Positions 1-8,543 of a DNA stretch of 47,415 bases are shown in pieces. Origin of the DNA: JAJFTV01 sp964426355 (GTDB lineage Bacteria; Chloroflexota; Anaerolineae; Anaerolineales; Anaerolineaceae); contig CAYRRA010000005.1 of the NCBI GenBank assembly GCA_964426355.1, positions 1 to 47,415 on the forward strand. Direction: 5' to 3'. Position 1 is the stretch's first letter; each line of letters starts with the position of its first letter. The notes under the pieces are model-generated. The model was given only the letters and a program-made list of their open reading frames with translations, made no database searches and was not told the origin of the DNA. The translations under genes were made by a program, and so were the position numbers.

Positions 1-495
1 GAATCCTGGTGGAATTTACCCGCCCAGGTTGGATCGCTCAACCTCCGCCAGGCGATGGTGTATCTTGGTTGGTTTTACCACGTACCCTCGTCGCATCTTC
101 CCCACATCAGAAAACGGCTTCGTTTCCCCAGTAAATTGATGCACATTGTGGGCGAAATCGACCGTTTGAAAGATTCATTGGAACAACCGGGTTTAGAGCT
201 ACCCAGCCAGTTCACCGCGATTTTTCAGGAAAAAACAACGCTCAGCCTGTATGTTTTATATTGTTTTAGCAGCCAGACAACCCAAGATGCCATCCAGAGC
301 TACCTGAAGGAATGGCAAAATGTACGTACCCTCGCCGACGGGCGAACTTTACAGGCTTATGATATCCCTCCTGGTCCGATTTACCGAATCATACTGGAAC
401 AACTTCGCAACGCATGGCTGGATAAGCAAATTTCAACGCTGGATGAAGAAACCCGCCTTCTTGAAAAGCTGGTTCAAAAATACATTCAAACATGA
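1..495 (+). CDS. CCA-adding enzyme (tRNA nucleotidyltransferase/poly(A) polymerase family), C-terminal part
   Basis: The reading frame is open from base 1, so the gene begins before the window; 164 C-terminal residues are visible. The catalytic head is not visible. The diagnostic part is the tail, with the pattern DGRTLQAYDIPPGPIYRIIL followed by an acidic helix around TLDEETRLLEKL. In the family this C-terminal region (G/DxxL...GxxPGPxxxxIL...A.LDG.I.t.eeE) belongs to the tRNA-binding body. The enzyme adds or repairs the 3' CCA of tRNAs. Its TGA stop overlaps the ATG of the following acetyltransferase gene (ATGA), which suggests translational coupling. A poly(A) polymerase role cannot be excluded without the head domain. 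Confidence 0.75.
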   Translation, partial: ESWWNLPAQVGSLNLRQAMVYLGWFYHVPSSHLPHIRKRLRFPSKLMHIVGEIDRLKDSLEQPGLELPSQFTAIFQEKTTLSLYVLYCFSSQTTQDAIQSYLKEWQNVRTLADGRTLQAYDIPPGPIYRIILEQLRNAWLDKQISTLDEETRLLEKLVQKYIQT

Positions 496-1049
496 TAATC
501 AAATTACCTTTTTCACAGAAAAACACAAAACCTTTCCTCGAACGTGTCATCATCCGTCACCTGGAAAAAGCTGATCTTAAAGCATTGGAATGGAATGGAG
601 AATTTATCCATTTTCGCCGGCTGTATGCAGATGCCTATCGTCGCATGCAGCAGGGAGATATCATCATGTGGGTGGCTGAGCTGCCCGGTACAGGCATTAT
701 CGGGCAGGTCTTCATTCAGCTTGACTGCGGCAGACCAGAACTTGCCAATGGAATTGATCGTGCATATCTTTATTCTTTTCGAGTAATGCCGGCATTTCGT
801 AACCTGGGGTTGGGGACGTTAATGATGAAAACTGTTGAAGATGATTTGCAAAGGCGCGGCTTTTGCTACCTGACGCTCAATGTCGCCAAAGACAACCCGC
901 GCGCGAGAAAATTATATGAACGGCAGCACTACCGCGTGACCGGAAATGAGCCCGGTATCTGGTCATACTATGACCATAACGGAGTTTTGCAGCACGTCAA
1001 TGAACCTGCATGGCGGATGGAAAAGAATTTATTGCGAAATCCAAAGTGA
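492..1049 (+). CDS. GNAT-family N-acetyltransferase
   Basis: A 185-residue protein with a GNAT fold. Motif A is visible as VMPAFRNLGLGTLMMKTVED, where the Q/RxxGxG/A element that binds the acetyl-CoA pyrophosphate reads RNLGLG. It is followed by the motif B region (LTLNVAKDNPRARKLYERQHY), the usual beta-strand, N-x-x-A, LYE signature. The substrate cannot be told from the sequence. The ATG overlaps the stop of the CCA-adding enzyme gene by four bases, so the two are probably co-transcribed. No terminator is obvious after the stop. Confidence 0.85.
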   Translation: MIIKLPFSQKNTKPFLERVIIRHLEKADLKALEWNGEFIHFRRLYADAYRRMQQGDIIMWVAELPGTGIIGQVFIQLDCGRPELANGIDRAYLYSFRVMPAFRNLGLGTLMMKTVEDDLQRRGFCYLTLNVAKDNPRARKLYERQHYRVTGNEPGIWSYYDHNGVLQHVNEPAWRMEKNLLRNPK

Positions 1050-1115
1050 TCCCTGTTCTCCCCCAACATCTCCGGGTAAAGAAACACTCATCTCTGTGGA
1101 TATAACCATATTTTT

Positions 1116-1164
1116 TTGTCAAATTTTGTATACCTCCCCATAATTTCGCAAGTGTTGATATAAT
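1116..1164 (+). promoter_or_regulatory. Two overlapping sigma70-like promoter candidates for the EF-G-like gene
   Basis: Candidate one has TTGTCA (1116-1121), a 17-base spacer and CATAAT (1139-1144). Candidate two is an extended -10, TGATATAAT (1156-1164), without a recognisable -35. Both lie upstream of the leader hairpin and of the gene at 1290. This is consensus matching by eye only. Confidence 0.5.
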
Positions 1165-1212
1165 TAGACGCTGGTGTATAAACGAACAAAATAAAGGTTC
1201 TATAGGATAAGC

Positions 1213-1250
1213 AGCGCCCCGGGTTGCGTGGCTGCACCCCCGGCGGCGTT
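1213..1250 (+). other. GC-rich leader hairpin upstream of the EF-G-like gene
   Basis: The 5' leader folds into a long stem. AGCGCC (1213-1218) pairs with GGCGTT (1245-1250, one G-U). CCGGG (1219-1223) pairs with CCCGG (1239-1243), with C1244 bulged. TGC (1225-1227) pairs with GCA (1234-1236) around a 6-base loop. No T-tract follows, so it is not an intrinsic terminator. The ribosome binding site GGAGAAGG follows before the ATG. Function unknown; regulation of translation or mRNA stability is inference. Confidence 0.45.
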
Positions 1251-1289
1251 GTTAGCCAGGAAAACTAAGTACGGAGAAGGAATTATTTC

Positions 1290-3362
1290 ATGAAAGAATA
1301 TTCAACCGAGTCGATCCGCAATATTGCATTGGTGTCGCATAGCAGTGCGGGAAAGACAATGCTTTCCGAAGCATTTTTGCATTTCACGGGTGCCACAACC
1401 CGGCTGGGAAAAATCGAAGATGGGACAACCGTATCCGACCATGACGAAGAGGAAATTCGTCGTGGAATTTCCTTATATACATCGGTCATCTCGGTCGAAC
1501 ACCGCGATAACAAACTCAACCTGCTGGATACCCCCGGGTATACCGAATTTATCGGCGAGATGATCTCAGCGCTACGTATCGCTGACAGCGCCCTGGTACT
1601 GGTTGACGCAGTTTCCGGTTTTGAGGTGGGCACGGAAATCGCCTGGCAATACTGCGATAAATTCAACCTGCCGCGTTGTTTATTGATCAACAAAATGGAC
1701 CGCGAAAATGCCAATTTCCGTAAAGCCCTGGATTCGGTTGCTGCATTTTCATCCATCCGCCTGATCCCGGTTCAACTTCCCTGGGGTGAGAAACAGGACT
1801 TCAAGGGCGTAATCAATCTGCTCACCATGAAAGCGCAAAAAGGCGATGGAAAAACCATTACGGATATCCCCGCAGAGATGAAAGATGAAGCTGAAAGCGC
1901 CTACATGGAACTCGTTGAGGCTGCCGCAGAAGGTGAAGACAGCCTGTTGGAAAAATACCTGGAAACCGGCGAACTCACCCCTGAAGAAATTCAACGCGGT
2001 CTCCATGCAGCCGTTGCTTCTGGTTCCTTCGTGCCTGTCTTCGTCTCGGCTGCATCTGCTGAAATCGGCATTCAGCCACTGCTCGATGCCATGATCGACC
2101 TGATGCCCTCACCCAAAGAGGTCACCTCACAAAAAGCAACCGGACCCGGTGGCGAAGAAACCCTCGATCAGTTCGATACCGGACCGCTGGCTGCATATGT
2201 ATGGAAAACCACTGCTGACCCGTTTGTCGGTAAGCAAACCTATTTCCGTGTGTACTCTGGTGTCATCAAAGGTGATTCGCGCATTTGGAACCAATCGAAA
2301 GGCGTCGAAGAACGTGTTGGTGGTGTATACATCCCGCGCGGAGTAGAAAACATCAGCATTAAAAACGTCCACAGCGGCGATATCTGCACCGTTCCAAAAA
2401 TGTCGGAAACCAACACTGGCAACACCATTTGCGATCGCAGCCACCCGCTGGAACTGGCGATCCCTGAATATCCCACCGCTCTCTACCAGGTTGCCGTCTT
2501 CCCCAAAACCCAAGCTGATTCGACAAAAATCAGTCCCTCGCTCACCCGCCTCTGTGAAGAAGACATGACGCTTTCCTGGCGCAATGAGCCTGCAACTACA
2601 CAAACCATCCTGCAAGGCATGGGCGACCAACACATCGACGTCGCCATCCGCCGCGCGGAAGCCAAATTCCAGGTCAACCTGCTCACCGAAACACCAAAAA
2701 TCCCCTACCAGGAAGCGGTCACCAAAGAAGCCAGTGCCATGTACCGGCACAAAAAACAAACCGGTGGTTCTGGTCAATTCGGCGAAGTGCATTTACGCAT
2801 CATGCCCCTGGCAGAAGGCGATTTTGAATTTGAGAACAAGATTTTCGGTGGCGCCATCTCTTCGAGTTATATGACCTCTATCGAAAAAGGAATCAAGAAC
2901 GTGATGAAGACCGGAGTCATCGCTGGTTACCCGGCTGCCGGTTTCCGCATCGAAGTATTCGATGGCAAGGAACACCCCGTTGACTCGAAACCAATCGCCT
3001 TTGAAATTGCCGGACGTGAAGCATTCAAGCTGGCATTCAAAGATGCTACCCCCGTGCTGCGCGAACCCATCATGAACGTCAAGATTCATGTACCGGAAGC
3101 CAACATGGGTGATATTCTCGGCGACATGAACACCCGCCGGGCGCGCGTCCAGGGTATGGAAACCGAACGCGGTATCTCCACCATCTCTGCCCAGGTTCCC
3201 CTGGCGGAAATGCAGCGCTACACTACCCAGCTACGCTCCATGACCGGTGGTCGCGGTATCTTCTCGATGGAACTTTCTCACTACGAGAACGTCCCCCACC
3301 ACATCACCGAGCAAATTGTTGCTGAACGCCAGAAGGAAATGGCAAAAGAGAAAGAAGACTAA
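1290..3362 (+). CDS. Elongation factor G-like translational GTPase (EF-G-2 type)
   Basis: 690 residues with the five-domain EF-G layout. G1 reads SHSSAGKT (16-23) where canonical EF-G has AHIDAGKT. G3 is DTPGY (80-84) and G4 is NKMD (134-137). The C-terminal half carries the EF-G domain IV region (GGSGQFGEVHLRI) and the domain V region (ILGDMNTRRARVQGM). The variant P-loop and the wording around it resemble the second EF-G of Thermus and many Chloroflexota rather than the canonical fusA product, which would be expected beside tuf. The role is probably in translocation or another ribosome-linked GTPase step; the exact one is not settled for this subfamily. Transcribed alone, with a structured leader and a strong terminator. 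Confidence 0.85.
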   Translation: MKEYSTESIRNIALVSHSSAGKTMLSEAFLHFTGATTRLGKIEDGTTVSDHDEEEIRRGISLYTSVISVEHRDNKLNLLDTPGYTEFIGEMISALRIADSALVLVDAVSGFEVGTEIAWQYCDKFNLPRCLLINKMDRENANFRKALDSVAAFSSIRLIPVQLPWGEKQDFKGVINLLTMKAQKGDGKTITDIPAEMKDEAESAYMELVEAAAEGEDSLLEKYLETGELTPEEIQRGLHAAVASGSFVPVFVSAASAEIGIQPLLDAMIDLMPSPKEVTSQKATGPGGEETLDQFDTGPLAAYVWKTTADPFVGKQTYFRVYSGVIKGDSRIWNQSKGVEERVGGVYIPRGVENISIKNVHSGDICTVPKMSETNTGNTICDRSHPLELAIPEYPTALYQVAVFPKTQADSTKISPSLTRLCEEDMTLSWRNEPATTQTILQGMGDQHIDVAIRRAEAKFQVNLLTETPKIPYQEAVTKEASAMYRHKKQTGGSGQFGEVHLRIMPLAEGDFEFENKIFGGAISSSYMTSIEKGIKNVMKTGVIAGYPAAGFRIEVFDGKEHPVDSKPIAFEIAGREAFKLAFKDATPVLREPIMNVKIHVPEANMGDILGDMNTRRARVQGMETERGISTISAQVPLAEMQRYTTQLRSMTGGRGIFSMELSHYENVPHHITEQIVAERQKEMAKEKED

Positions 3363-3384
3363 GGTCATCAACCCTCATCAATTC

Positions 3385-3419
3385 AGAGGCTGTCCATCAT
3401 TGGGCAGCCTCTATTTTTT
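3385..3419 (+). terminator. Intrinsic terminator after the EF-G-like gene
   Basis: An 11-bp stem, AGAGGCTGTCC (3385-3395) with GGGCAGCCTCT (3402-3412, one G-U), closes a 6-base loop and is followed by TTTTTT (3414-3419). The T-tract is on the + strand only. Confidence 0.9.
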
Positions 3420-3458
3420 CAGAGCAACGAGGCTACCCCTTCCAACCAATCTCTATAT

Positions 3459-5483
3459 TCAATGAACCACTCTTTCCCCCAGCGAATAAAGAAAATACGC
3501 ATCCCCAAAAGAAACCGGTTGCGGAAGCATGCCCAGTAGTTCATCCAGCACGATCCACCCACTTTCTTCCAAAGGGCTGCCTTCTAAGCGCACGGCTTCT
3601 GCTCCTTTTTGATAAAACAAGAGATGAGTGTAGCCTTGAACCTGCCAGGACTGTAAAATTTTCTCTGTGGCACGGTAATGCCAGTAATCCACCCGCCAGC
3701 GGTCAATCCACGGGTCTGCGTAAACGCTCAAAGGGGCGTACAAAGCACGCCCTTCCCACAACATCAGCACTTGCGAGTTGTCGGGCAATTCATACAGTGC
3801 TCGTGTGGCAGGCGCATACCAGCCCAGCACACGGTCAAGGTACTCCTCCTCCGTCTCCATCCCGAACACCACCCTGGCGGGAGCCTGTCGCAAAAGCAAA
3901 ACCGTATCCTGCATCAGGGTTAGAACCAACACCAACATCAGTAACGCATTTAACAAAGCTGAGACTCTTAAAACAGGAATACGCAGCCTGCACAGATAAA
4001 CCCAACCCAACCCAGCTGTCACCGCAGTAAATGGAAGTAGTACAAAATAAAGCCGTGTTTGCTGCAAATGATTGAAGAACAGGTTTCCCAGGACAATAAA
4101 TAGCCAACATAAAGCCAGGCATAAACCGGTCAACCTGCCCACATCGTCTTTGCGCAGCGCCCACAAACCAGGAACACACAAAAGGAGCAGTAGCGGTCCC
4201 AGGTCAGCGCTGTAACCGGCAGCAGAATCCCACCCAAACAGCGTGGACGTAAAAGGAAAAAGGATTACCTGCCCCATACCCAGCGGCTGCTCATATGAAC
4301 TGGCAGCCTCCAACCTTTGTGCACCTACCCATTCACCTGGAATCAGGTAGGGATAAAGCGGATTGCTCGTGGCAAAGGTATTCTTTGCCAGCCAGGGGAA
4401 TACCAACAACACAGCCAAAACACCGCCAAACAACCAGTTTCGGAGAGATAACTGTATTCGCTTGCGCACACCGAACAGGTACAGAAAAACGCCTAATGCA
4501 GCAATACCAGCCGTCCATTTTGTTCCGATGGCTAAACCGGAAAATATTCCCACCCAAGGCATCCATCTTTTATCGGGAGTACGCAAAACTTCCAAAGAAC
4601 AGAACAACAAAGACCAGCCCATCCAGGCTGCAAGCAAATCGCTGTACGCCCATCCCAGCAGATAACGGAAAGTGCTTCCAACCAGCAAAGCAGCGGTTGC
4701 GACCAGACCAGCGCGAACCGCCGGATTGCTTTTCCTGCTTTCTTCTTCTGTTTGACCCGGCATCAACGAAGACGCCAATCGCTGCACCGTAGACATCACC
4801 CCCATCAGCAGCAAAATACCCCAAGCCGCGTTCAGCAACGCAGCCGTTTCAAGGCGATGCAATAACCCCATCCATGTAAATAACATCTCAGCCAGTTGTG
4901 GGTGCCCCCAATAAGGGTTCTCCTCCACAAATGCCAGGCGATGCTGTTCAATGTAAACCCTGGGAAGTTGCAAGTGATACGAAAGCGCATCATACTTCAC
5001 TGCTGGCGCTGCAGCCAGCAATATTTGCCCTACCACCAGCAGAACCAAGATCAGCAGTACGATTTTGTCATACCCTAACAGTCTTTTCAGGGCAACCAGA
5101 CCCAGCCTGACCTCTGTCAGCCAGTCAAAACAAAATTTTCGAAACAGGAACAAACCGCCAACAAGAACCACCCAGGCAACTAGCCGGTAGTAAAGCGAGA
5201 AAATGCCCAGGCAGAACCATAATATGGATAAGAATCCCATTCCAGCAGCGACATGCAAGCCAGCCCTTTCCCATGCAGATAGGTTAGAAAAAGGCAGCCA
5301 TTTTCGCCCAATGCCACCTGCCAGGACCACCACCAACGAAACCAGCACGAGATCCAGGCAGAACGCACCCAATGCCTTCACCAAATCGATGCCAAACGGC
5401 TTATGTCCCCAATAATACCCGCTGAAGAGCAACAGTATCCACAAGAGAGACAGGAGAACAGGGAGTATTTTCTTGTTTTTCAA
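3459..5483 (-). CDS. Multi-pass membrane protein, GT-C/glycosyltransferase-39-like
   Basis: 674 residues with many hydrophobic segments from the N-terminus to about residue 550, then a soluble C-terminal tail of roughly 120 residues. After the first helices comes an extracytoplasmic loop containing PAVKYDALSYHLQLPRVYI, where the Asp sits in the place typical for the GT-C/PMT catalytic loop. Such proteins transfer sugars from polyprenyl-phosphate donors outside the membrane. Donor and acceptor are unknown. The gene stands alone on the minus strand between + strand genes. The family assignment rests on this loop and the overall layout, so a related non-enzymatic membrane protein is possible. 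Confidence 0.6.
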   Translation of the reverse strand: MKNKKILPVLLSLLWILLLFSGYYWGHKPFGIDLVKALGAFCLDLVLVSLVVVLAGGIGRKWLPFSNLSAWERAGLHVAAGMGFLSILWFCLGIFSLYYRLVAWVVLVGGLFLFRKFCFDWLTEVRLGLVALKRLLGYDKIVLLILVLLVVGQILLAAAPAVKYDALSYHLQLPRVYIEQHRLAFVEENPYWGHPQLAEMLFTWMGLLHRLETAALLNAAWGILLLMGVMSTVQRLASSLMPGQTEEESRKSNPAVRAGLVATAALLVGSTFRYLLGWAYSDLLAAWMGWSLLFCSLEVLRTPDKRWMPWVGIFSGLAIGTKWTAGIAALGVFLYLFGVRKRIQLSLRNWLFGGVLAVLLVFPWLAKNTFATSNPLYPYLIPGEWVGAQRLEAASSYEQPLGMGQVILFPFTSTLFGWDSAAGYSADLGPLLLLLCVPGLWALRKDDVGRLTGLCLALCWLFIVLGNLFFNHLQQTRLYFVLLPFTAVTAGLGWVYLCRLRIPVLRVSALLNALLMLVLVLTLMQDTVLLLRQAPARVVFGMETEEEYLDRVLGWYAPATRALYELPDNSQVLMLWEGRALYAPLSVYADPWIDRWRVDYWHYRATEKILQSWQVQGYTHLLFYQKGAEAVRLEGSPLEESGWIVLDELLGMLPQPVSFGDAYFLYSLGERVVH

Positions 5484-5529
5484 CTTTTTTGGCTCATCAC
5501 AGAAATTTTTACCATCACATCAGAACTTG

Positions 5530-5535
5530 ATTATA
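5530..5535 (-). promoter_or_regulatory. -10 box candidate for the GT-C-like gene
   Basis: A perfect TATAAT on the minus strand lies 46 bases upstream of the start codon at 5483, in the 97-base gap between divergent genes. No convincing -35 was found at 16-18 bases. Confidence 0.35.
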
Positions 5536-5559
5536 CCTCTTGGGAAAGCGCATTTAAGG

Positions 5560-5565
5560 TAAAAT
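5560..5565 (+). promoter_or_regulatory. -10 box candidate for the LOG-family gene
   Basis: TAAAAT lies 15 bases before the ATG at 5581, which would give a leader of about 9 bases. No Shine-Dalgarno sequence is present before the ATG, so very short-leader or leaderless initiation is plausible. Confidence 0.35.
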
Positions 5566-5580
5566 TAGGCGATTGACATT

Positions 5581-6153
5581 ATGACAAGAAAAATTTGTAT
5601 TTTTGGGAGCTCAAGACCCCAACCCGGTGAACCGTCATACCAGGAAGCGATGAAACTTGGTCGCCTGCTGGCTGAAGCCGGTTACACAGTGATTACCGGC
5701 GGGAACTGCGGAACGATGGAAGCCGTATCACGCGGCGCAGCCGAGCAGGGTGCACACGTCATCGGTGTTACATGCGACGAAATTGAGAGCTGGCGCCCAG
5801 CCGGTGCCAACGACTGGGTAATGGAAGAATGGCGTGCATCCACAATCTTTGAACGGATTGAGATGATGATCAGCAACAGCGACGCCGCCATTGCACTGCC
5901 CGGCGGAATTGGCACGCTGACCGAAATCATGGTCACCTGGAACCAGCTTTCAGTGGAAGCCCTTTCCATCCCGCCGATCCTGATGGTGGGTCCCGAATGG
6001 AAGGCATTTTTCACGCCATTGTTCAGCAACACAAAATACATCTCCTCAGAAGATTTTTACTTTCTTCAGTTCTTTGATGATGTCGATTCTGCCGTTCGGG
6101 CATTGGTAAAAAACTTCGAATTGGCTACCAACAACAAACCATTCAACGTTTAA
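5581..6153 (+). CDS. LOG-family protein (TIGR00725/TIGR00730-type Rossmann fold, putative nucleotide phosphoribohydrolase)
   Basis: 190 residues. It shows the family hallmark PGGIGTLTE (107-115) and an upstream GGNCGTMEAVSRGA loop (41-54). An N-terminal strand reads ICIFGSSRPQPGEPSY, as in LOG/DprA-like Rossmann folds. Characterised LOG proteins release the base from nucleoside 5'-monophosphates, including cytokinin precursors; the substrate here is unknown. It is 18 bases upstream of proS on the same strand and probably co-transcribed. No ribosome binding site is evident before the ATG, and a -10-like box is only 15 bases away. Confidence 0.8.
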   Translation: MTRKICIFGSSRPQPGEPSYQEAMKLGRLLAEAGYTVITGGNCGTMEAVSRGAAEQGAHVIGVTCDEIESWRPAGANDWVMEEWRASTIFERIEMMISNSDAAIALPGGIGTLTEIMVTWNQLSVEALSIPPILMVGPEWKAFFTPLFSNTKYISSEDFYFLQFFDDVDSAVRALVKNFELATNNKPFNV

Positions 6154-6171
6154 AAGGAATCGATTAACGAT

Positions 6172-7602
6172 ATGTCTCAAGATAAATTAACGCCCCGTAG
6201 TGAAAACTTTTCCGAATGGTACAACCAGGTCATTTTGAAAGCAGAAATGGCAGATTATGCACCGGTTCGTGGCTGCATGGTCGTGAGACCGTATGGTTGG
6301 GCTCTCTGGGAGAACATCCAGGCTGCATTGGATCAACGCTTCAAAGAAACCGGTCACGTCAACGCTGCATTTCCACTCTTAATCCCAAAATCCTTCATGG
6401 AAAAGGAAAAGGAACATGTAGAAGGCTTCTCGCCCGAGCTCGCTGTAGTCACTATCGGCGGCGGTCAGGAATTGGAAGAACCGCTGGTCGTGCGACCCAC
6501 TTCTGAAACCATCATCGGGTACATGTATTCAAAATGGATCGAATCCTACCGCGATTTGCCTGTTTTAATCAACCAGTGGGGCAGCGTCGTTCGCTGGGAG
6601 ATGCGCACCCGTTTGTTCCTGCGTACCATGGAATTCTATTGGCAGGAAGGTCACACTGCCCACGCCACCCATGAAGAAGGGCTGGAAGAGACCATCAAAA
6701 TGCTCAACGTTTACACCGACTTTGCCATCAATGAAGCTGCCGTACCGGTACTCCAGGGGCGAAAAAGTCAATCTGAGAAATTTGCTGGCGCTCTTAACTC
6801 CTACTCCATCGAAGCGATGATGGGAGATACCAAAGCACTGCAAGCCGGTACTTCTCATGACCTGGGTCAAAATTTTGCCCAAGCCTTCAACATTCAGTAT
6901 CTCAATCGCTCCAATGAATTGGAATATGCCTGGACGACTTCATGGGGTCTTTCCACTCGTTTTATTGGTGCAATCATCATGACCCACGGCGATGACCAGG
7001 GTTTGGTGCTCCCACCCCGGCTTGCTCCTGTCCAGGTGGTCATCGTCCCCATCTACCGCAACCCCGATGAGAGAACTTCCGTAATGGCTGCCGTCGACCA
7101 GCTATGCGCTCAACTCAAAGGTATTCGCTTCAAAGTGGATGCCCGTGAAGAAGTAACTCCCGGTTTCAAGTTCAATGATTGGGAAATGCGCGGTGTGCCG
7201 TTGCGCATCGAAATTGGACCAAAAGATGTTGAAAACGGCGTGATTACCTTCGCTCGCCGCGATATCCCCGGCAAACCCGGCAAATCCACCGCTCCACTGG
7301 CAGACGCGGCTGCGCAGGTGAAAAATACCCTGGAATTGATCCAGGCATCTTTGCTGCAGAAAGCAACCCAATTTCGTGATACCAATATCCACGAACCAAA
7401 GGATTATGATGAATTGGTCGAAGTGGTTCAAAACGGTTGGGCATACAGTTGGTGGTGCGGTGATCCTGCCTGCGAAGCAAAGATCAAAGAAGATACCAAA
7501 GCGACCACACGCAACATCCCACTGGAGCAATCTGGCAGCGGCAAGTGCGTTGTTTGTGGAAAACCCGCGAACGAGAAAGCCTATATCAGTAAAGCATACT
7601 GA
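6172..7602 (+). CDS. proS: Prolyl-tRNA synthetase, archaeal/eukaryotic type
   Basis: 476 residues, the length of the ProS type that lacks the bacterial INS editing domain. Class II core features are visible: RPTSET, the motif 2 region FLRTMEFYWQEGHTAH, and the motif 3 region GLSTRFIGAIIMTHGDDQGL. An anticodon-binding domain follows (LAPVQVVIVPIYRN). The C-terminal zinc domain has Cys at 429, 434, 459 and 462 and ends in Tyr, as is typical of this type. It charges tRNA-Pro in the cytoplasm. Start: ATG with AAAGGAA upstream. It lies between the LOG gene and the HEAT-like pseudogene. Confidence 0.97.
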   Translation: MSQDKLTPRSENFSEWYNQVILKAEMADYAPVRGCMVVRPYGWALWENIQAALDQRFKETGHVNAAFPLLIPKSFMEKEKEHVEGFSPELAVVTIGGGQELEEPLVVRPTSETIIGYMYSKWIESYRDLPVLINQWGSVVRWEMRTRLFLRTMEFYWQEGHTAHATHEEGLEETIKMLNVYTDFAINEAAVPVLQGRKSQSEKFAGALNSYSIEAMMGDTKALQAGTSHDLGQNFAQAFNIQYLNRSNELEYAWTTSWGLSTRFIGAIIMTHGDDQGLVLPPRLAPVQVVIVPIYRNPDERTSVMAAVDQLCAQLKGIRFKVDAREEVTPGFKFNDWEMRGVPLRIEIGPKDVENGVITFARRDIPGKPGKSTAPLADAAAQVKNTLELIQASLLQKATQFRDTNIHEPKDYDELVEVVQNGWAYSWWCGDPACEAKIKEDTKATTRNIPLEQSGSGKCVVCGKPANEKAYISKAY

Positions 7603-7629
7603 ACCTTATTGAGGAGACCTGAGGTCCGA

Positions 7630-8451
7630 ATGCCGGCTATTCAATTAGCCAGAATCACCGATGAAATTGATTTTCTGGCAAAACGGTTTGACCGACCAGA
7701 GGAGTTCCTTCATACGTTGAAGGAACTCTATGAACGCTATGCAAACTGGTCATTTCGCCCCGGCGAACATGCCCCGAAGAATACTCAGGCTCCTCAATAT
7801 TACATTCCCCCGATCATTCCGCAAAGACTGGTTCTGGCACTCAAACCACAGGTAGAAAGAAACCCACAGCAAGCCATAGAGCTGGCGCTGCTATTATGGC
7901 AGGACCCCTATTTTGAAGTACGGCAGCTTGCAGTCTCTTTGTTGGGTGTGGTGCAAGTTCAATCACCTGATGATCTAATCGATCAAATGAAGCGCTTTAT
8001 CAAACCAGGCGATGACCCATACATCCTCAACTTGCTGTTTGAAGAGGGGTTTGGTGCATTGAGACGGTCTGCACCGCAGACCTGGCTTCTATTATTGTAG
8101 GGCTGGATTCAGTCCAGTGAAGTGGATTTGCGGTTAATAGGCATACGTGCTTTGATTGCCAGTGTGAAAGACCTTGACTTTCCTTACCTGCCAAATCTCT
8201 ATAAACTTGCCACCGAACAATTTCTCAAAGTCCATGCCAGTATGATGGCGCTGATGCAAAACCTGGTAGAAGCCTTCATCCAGCGTTCACCGTCGGAAAC
8301 CAGTTTTCTTTTCAAGCAAATCCTGCTGCGCAATCCACCGCATGAGACGATCCGCCTCATCCGCCGAAATCTCGGTTTGTTCCCCAAGGAGTTACAGCTT
8401 TCCATCCGTTCTGTCTTATCCAACCTGAGATCCAATCATCTCTACGAATAA
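7630..8451 (+). pseudogene. HEAT/alkylation-repeat-like protein gene interrupted by an in-frame TAG
   Basis: From ATG 7630 (GAGGT five bases upstream) the frame stays open to TAA at 8449-8451 except for one TAG at 8098-8100. Both halves are one protein by character. Before the stop is a helical-repeat segment (QAIELALLLWQDPYFEVRQL). After it is the expected next repeat (SSEVDLRLIGIRALIASVKD). Full length would be 273 residues and the truncated product 156. A second-half start would be GTG 8122 without a good ribosome binding site. A nonsense mutation is the simplest reading. Readthrough, an assembly error or a two-piece product are alternatives. TAG is used as a real stop elsewhere here (pnp, tuf). 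Function unknown. It follows proS by 27 bases. Confidence 0.6.
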
Positions 8452-8476
8452 TCATCTTCCAACCGGTTCAAACATC

Positions 8477-8485
8477 TGTTATAAT
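8477..8485 (+). promoter_or_regulatory. Extended -10 promoter for rpsO
   Basis: TGTTATAAT is a perfect extended -10 (TGnTATAAT), with a weak TTCCAA at -35 (8457-8462). Transcription would start near 8492, giving a leader of about 78 bases. Confidence 0.65.
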
Positions 8486-8498
8486 TCAGTCCTTGACT

Positions 8499-8543
8499 GG
8501 TCCGTTCTTTGGCTATGGCTAAAGGATTGGAGACCTGCCAGGT
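8499..8543 (+). promoter_or_regulatory. Putative S15-binding leader structure of rpsO
   Basis: CTTTGGC (8507-8513) pairs with GCTAAAG (8518-8524) around the loop TATG, and the stem contains a G-U pair (8511/8520) next to a G-C pair (8512/8519). It can extend outward through CC/GG (8502-8503 with 8529-8530) and GGTC/GACC (8499-8502 with 8532-8535; C8502 can join only one of the two). A second hairpin, ACCT-GCC-AGGT (8533-8543), competes with the outer stem. S15 is known to recognise adjacent GU/GC pairs and to repress its own mRNA in several phyla. The assignment here is inference. Confidence 0.4.

Noticed and set aside
1050..1289. Possible tRNA or riboswitch in the EF-G-like leader
   Set aside because: Only one hairpin is present; no cloverleaf, T-loop or known riboswitch core motif could be seen.
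2127..2792. 221-codon open frame on the minus strand inside the EF-G-like gene
   Set aside because: It lies fully antisense to a strongly conserved GTPase gene, shows no recognisable protein features, and is explained by the codon use of the sense strand.
4295..4792. 165-codon + strand open frame within the GT-C-like gene
   Set aside because: Antisense shadow of a hydrophobic protein, with low-complexity polar translation and no ribosome binding site.
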